Origin: Bacillota bacterium
GTDB taxonomy: Bacteria; Bacillota; Clostridia; DSM-8532
NCBI GenBank assembly: GCA_023446675.1
Contig: JAEXPO010000636.1
Span: forward strand, 1 to 5,058
Direction: 5' to 3'
DNA length: 5,058 nucleotides
Shown here: in pieces, positions 4,488 through 5,058 of the stretch
How the letters are laid out: each line of letters opens with the position of its first letter
Position numbering within the stretch: position 1 is the first letter of the stretch
Translations under genes and position numbers: made by a program
The notes under the pieces: model-generated
The model's database searches: none
What the model was told of the DNA's origin: nothing
The model's input: the letters and a program-made list of their open reading frames with translations, nothing else

Positions 4488-5058
4488 ATGAAGCCTGTAA
4501 CCCCGAATGAAATCCAGGGAATTGAGATAGTGTTACCCAAGCGCTCCTATTTTGAAGGATGGTATTTTAAGCATCAAAAAGGGAAAAACACCCTTGCCCT
4601 TATTGTGGGCTTTTCCACGGAAGGGACGGGCGAGCCATCCGCCTTTGTTCAGGTAGTTACCAATGACTGCTCCTATAATATCCCATATCCTATTTCCCAG
4701 TTCCACGGTCACAGAGAGCGCCCGGGAAGCCCGGAGAGTCTCCGCCTTTTTGTGGGAAGGAGCCTTTTTTCAGGAAAGGGATTGGATCTTTATCTTGATG
4801 GACCGGGAATATCCGTTAAAGGCAGCCTGCTTTTTGGAAGACTCCACCCTCCCGCTTCGGATATTATGGGGCCATTTCGCTTTGTACCCCGAATGGAATG
4901 CAACCATGGCATTTTAAGTATGTACCATAGCCTTTCGGGAGAGATTCAAGTAAACGGCGAACGGTTTGATTTTAACGGCGGAACCGGTTACATTGAAAAG
5001 GACTGGGGCCATTCCTTTCCCGAAAACTATCTCTGGGCTCAGTGCAACACCTTTGAGC
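4488..5058 (+). CDS. Tocopherol-cyclase-like protein, N-terminal 190 residues (runs off window)
   Basis: The frame from ATG 4488 is open through the last base, giving 190 codons with no stop, so the gene is truncated by the window end. The protein resembles bacterial homologues of plant tocopherol cyclase. It has YFEGWYFKHQ (21-30) near the start, a strand-rich region with ALIVGFS and AFVQVV (37-57), MGPFRFVPRMECNHGILSMYHS (127-148), and YIEKDWGHSFPENYLWAQCN (168-187), the strongest family signature. In plants and cyanobacteria this fold closes the chromanol ring of vitamin E; in Firmicutes its substrate is unknown and tocopherol synthesis is not expected. No signal peptide is seen. The start is fixed by an in-frame TAA at 4464 and lack of other start codons; AAAGGA (4470-4475) is 12 bases upstream, a rather long spacing. 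It may be controlled by the preceding AraC regulator. Confidence 0.85.
   Translation, partial: MKPVTPNEIQGIEIVLPKRSYFEGWYFKHQKGKNTLALIVGFSTEGTGEPSAFVQVVTNDCSYNIPYPISQFHGHRERPGSPESLRLFVGRSLFSGKGLDLYLDGPGISVKGSLLFGRLHPPASDIMGPFRFVPRMECNHGILSMYHSLSGEIQVNGERFDFNGGTGYIEKDWGHSFPENYLWAQCNTFE

Noticed and set aside
4663..4917. 84-codon plus-strand frame near the right end
   Set aside because: It lies inside the tocopherol-cyclase-like gene in another frame; the overlapping frame from 4488 carries clear family motifs and stays open to the window end.

Overview
The window reads like the chromosome of a low-to-moderate GC Firmicute, most likely an anaerobic clostridium. The signs are purine-rich Shine-Dalgarno sites, a TTG-started small XRE regulator, a VanZ-like membrane protein, a meso-diaminopimelate-type MurE and an AraC regulator of the cupin plus double-HTH kind common in Clostridia. 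This placement is inference from protein style; there is no rRNA or other phylogenetic marker. I saw no tRNA, rRNA, CRISPR array, insertion sequence or prophage gene.

Layout from left to right. A cytosolic papain/C39-like cysteine-peptidase-fold protein (39-692, +) meets a VanZ-family membrane protein (725-1339, -) end to end. A 306-base divergent spacer follows, carrying the vanZ-like promoter, with an 18-bp tandem repeat in its leader, and the promoter of a small XRE regulator (1646-1852, +), with two related operator-like sites. The regulator converges on murE (1891-3351, -), which stands alone rather than in a division/cell-wall cluster. murE is divergent from an AraC-family regulator (start probably 3514, end 4371, +), and their shared spacer holds several inverted repeats plus a hairpin beside the murE Shine-Dalgarno. 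Downstream and co-oriented is the first 190 codons of a tocopherol-cyclase-like protein (4488 to beyond the window end), easily missed because it has no stop codon inside the window.

How the parts may work together. The genes look like separate short transcription units, each with its own control region, not one large operon. The XRE protein most likely represses itself. The AraC protein is a reasonable candidate to control the tocopherol-cyclase-like gene after it, and perhaps its own promoter or murE. VanZ-like and MurE both relate to the cell envelope, but nothing in the sequence ties them functionally. I found no convincing new multi-gene system. The best leads are the paired XRE operators, the peptidase-like protein of unknown role, the tocopherol-cyclase-like protein in a probable anaerobe, and the solitary murE with altered motif residues.
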